NCBI GenBank assembly: GCA_023251675.1 | Contig: JAHEYJ010000022.1 | Coordinates: 1-32,231 of the forward strand | Source of the DNA: Bacteroidota bacterium | GTDB lineage: Bacteria; Bacteroidota; Bacteroidia; Palsa-948 | Direction: 5' to 3' | Length of the DNA: 32,231 nucleotides | In this document: positions 31,288 to 32,231 of the stretch, in pieces | Layout: each line of letters begins with the position of its first letter | Position numbering within the stretch: the first letter of the stretch is position 1 | Made by a program: the position numbers and the translations under genes | The notes under the pieces: generated by a model | Databases searched by the model: none | What the model saw: the letters and a program-made list of their open reading frames with translations, nothing else | Told to the model about the DNA's origin: nothing

Positions 31288-32231
31288 TTAGTTCATTCTG
31301 AAACCCATCACCAATATATCATCTACCTGATCTTCATTGCCCCGCCAGTGTTCAATGGTGTTGTCAAGAATTCTTTTTTGTTCGGGCATGGGTTTCCGGT
31401 GAATATCAAACAGGAGGTTGCGGAACTGGTTCTGCATGAATTTTTTTCCTTTAGGCCCGCCGAACTGATCGGCGTATCCGTCCGAGAAAATATAGATAAC
31501 GTCTCCTTTCTTCAGCTTTAGCTTGTGATTGGTGAAGTTCCGTGATTCTTTCTCAAGATAAATTCCCACGGAAAATTTATTTCCCTTTATCTCAAAGATC
31601 TCTTCGTCGCGGACCAGGTAAAGCGGATTAAACGCGGCGGAGAATTCAAGTTCGTTCTTTGATTTATCGATCGAGCAAAGGGTGATATCCATTCCGTCTT
31701 TTGAAGTAGATTCTTCAAAGTTCCGCTGGTGCAGGGTGTCGCGAACCCCTTTGTTCAGTTCATCAAGGATCTTGGCCGGGGGAATGTTCTGGTGCTTGCT
31801 CATGATCTGTTTGAGCAGGTTGTGGCCCACAATGCTCATGAAGGCGCCCGGAACGCCGTGGCCCGTACAATCCACCGCGGCAAAAAATACTTTTTCGTTT
31901 GTTTGGTCAAACCAGTAAAAATCACCGCTCACAATATCCTTCGGCTTATAGAGAACAAATGAATCGGGTAAAAGTTTCCGCACATAATTGTCGGGAGGAA
32001 GAATGGCTTCCTGGATCCGTTTCGCGTAGCGGATGGAATCGGTCACCTGTTTATAGAAGACCTCTATCTTTTGTGATTGCAATTCTATTTCTGCTTTCTG
32101 CCGGACCACTTCGGCGGTTCGCTGCGCTACTTTATTTTCCAGCATGCGCTCATTGATGCGAAGGTCTTCACGCATTTTCAGCAAAGCCAGGCCCAGGTTG
32201 TCTTCTTCAGAAAGGGGTTTGTAGTAAGAAT
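31288..32231 (-). CDS. SpoIIE-type PP2C serine phosphatase (N-terminus outside window)
   Basis: The frame is open to the window edge, so the protein is N-terminally incomplete (about 314 residues seen). A coiled coil (about LRINERMLENKVAQRTAEVVRQKAEIELQ) leads into a SpoIIE-type PP2C domain with QEAILPP, the metal-binding GDFYWFDQ, VDCTGHGVPGAFMS and the late SDGYADQFGG motif, all intact, so it is probably active. The segment YYKPLSEEDNLGLALLK before the coiled coil is typical of Bacteroidota two-component-like sensors with an upstream sensory part (TPR, 7TM or propeller) that is not in the window. It would dephosphorylate a partner such as an anti-sigma-factor antagonist; no such partner is visible here. 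Confidence 0.88.
   Translation of the reverse strand, partial: SYYKPLSEEDNLGLALLKMREDLRINERMLENKVAQRTAEVVRQKAEIELQSQKIEVFYKQVTDSIRYAKRIQEAILPPDNYVRKLLPDSFVLYKPKDIVSGDFYWFDQTNEKVFFAAVDCTGHGVPGAFMSIVGHNLLKQIMSKHQNIPPAKILDELNKGVRDTLHQRNFEESTSKDGMDITLCSIDKSKNELEFSAAFNPLYLVRDEEIFEIKGNKFSVGIYLEKESRNFTNHKLKLKKGDVIYIFSDGYADQFGGPKGKKFMQNQFRNLLFDIHRKPMPEQKRILDNTIEHWRGNEDQVDDILVMGFRMN

Overview
The window comes from a member of the Bacteroidota. It holds the 3' half of sprA (the outer-membrane translocon of the type IX secretion system, T9SS), gldB and gldC, a PorP/SprF protein, two PorE-like OmpA-family proteins and a large Ig-repeat protein with a gliding-motility type (type B) C-terminal sorting domain. 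Promoters that can be recognised carry the Bacteroidota -7 box TAnnTTTG with an upstream TTG. The layout suggests an environmental gliding or T9SS-bearing lineage; I cannot name a genus.

Layout. (1) 1-3645: C-terminal half of SprA, plus strand. (2) 3698-5134: a class V aminotransferase-fold enzyme resembling the sulfurase half of molybdenum cofactor sulfurase, then about 390 bp without a gene. (3) 5527-13325, minus strand: a complete isoleucine/valine operon, transcribed ilvE-ilvD-ilvB-ilvN-ilvC-ilvA. It is preceded by a leader region with two consecutive transcription attenuators. Each attenuator has its own Ile/Val/Leu-rich leader peptide, antiterminator and terminator. (4) 13387-15438, plus: a divergent promoter and a DsbD-type thiol:disulfide interchange protein. 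(5) 15440-17682, minus: an OmpH/Skp-like periplasmic protein, gldC and gldB. (6) 17763-19514, plus: an outer-membrane beta-barrel protein with a strong terminator, then nadE. (7) 19523-28986, minus: a likely surface-protein operon transcribed from a tail-fibre-like glycine-rich protein, through a smaller glycine-rich paralogue and an Ig-repeat type B T9SS cargo, to PorP/SprF and a TPR-propeller-CRD-OmpA (PorE-like) protein. (8) 29250-32231, minus: a SpoIIE-type phosphatase (cut by the window end) followed by a Kelch-CRD-OmpA protein.

How the parts work together. The ilv operon encodes the steps from threonine/pyruvate to isoleucine and valine, and its double attenuator would read charged tRNA for those same amino acids. 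SprA, GldB, PorP/SprF and the OmpA proteins belong to the T9SS/gliding envelope machinery; the Ig-repeat protein is a probable substrate and the PorP/SprF protein its probable outer-membrane partner.

The second theme is small palindromic repeats. At least a dozen short hairpin repeats of several sequence families lie in the window. Unusually, several sit inside coding sequence in frame: in the signal peptides of three adjacent secreted-protein genes, at the 5' end of gldB and within nadE. The middle of the three secreted-protein genes looks like a recombinant whose junction falls in the repeat. No tRNA, rRNA, CRISPR array, insertion sequence or prophage was seen.
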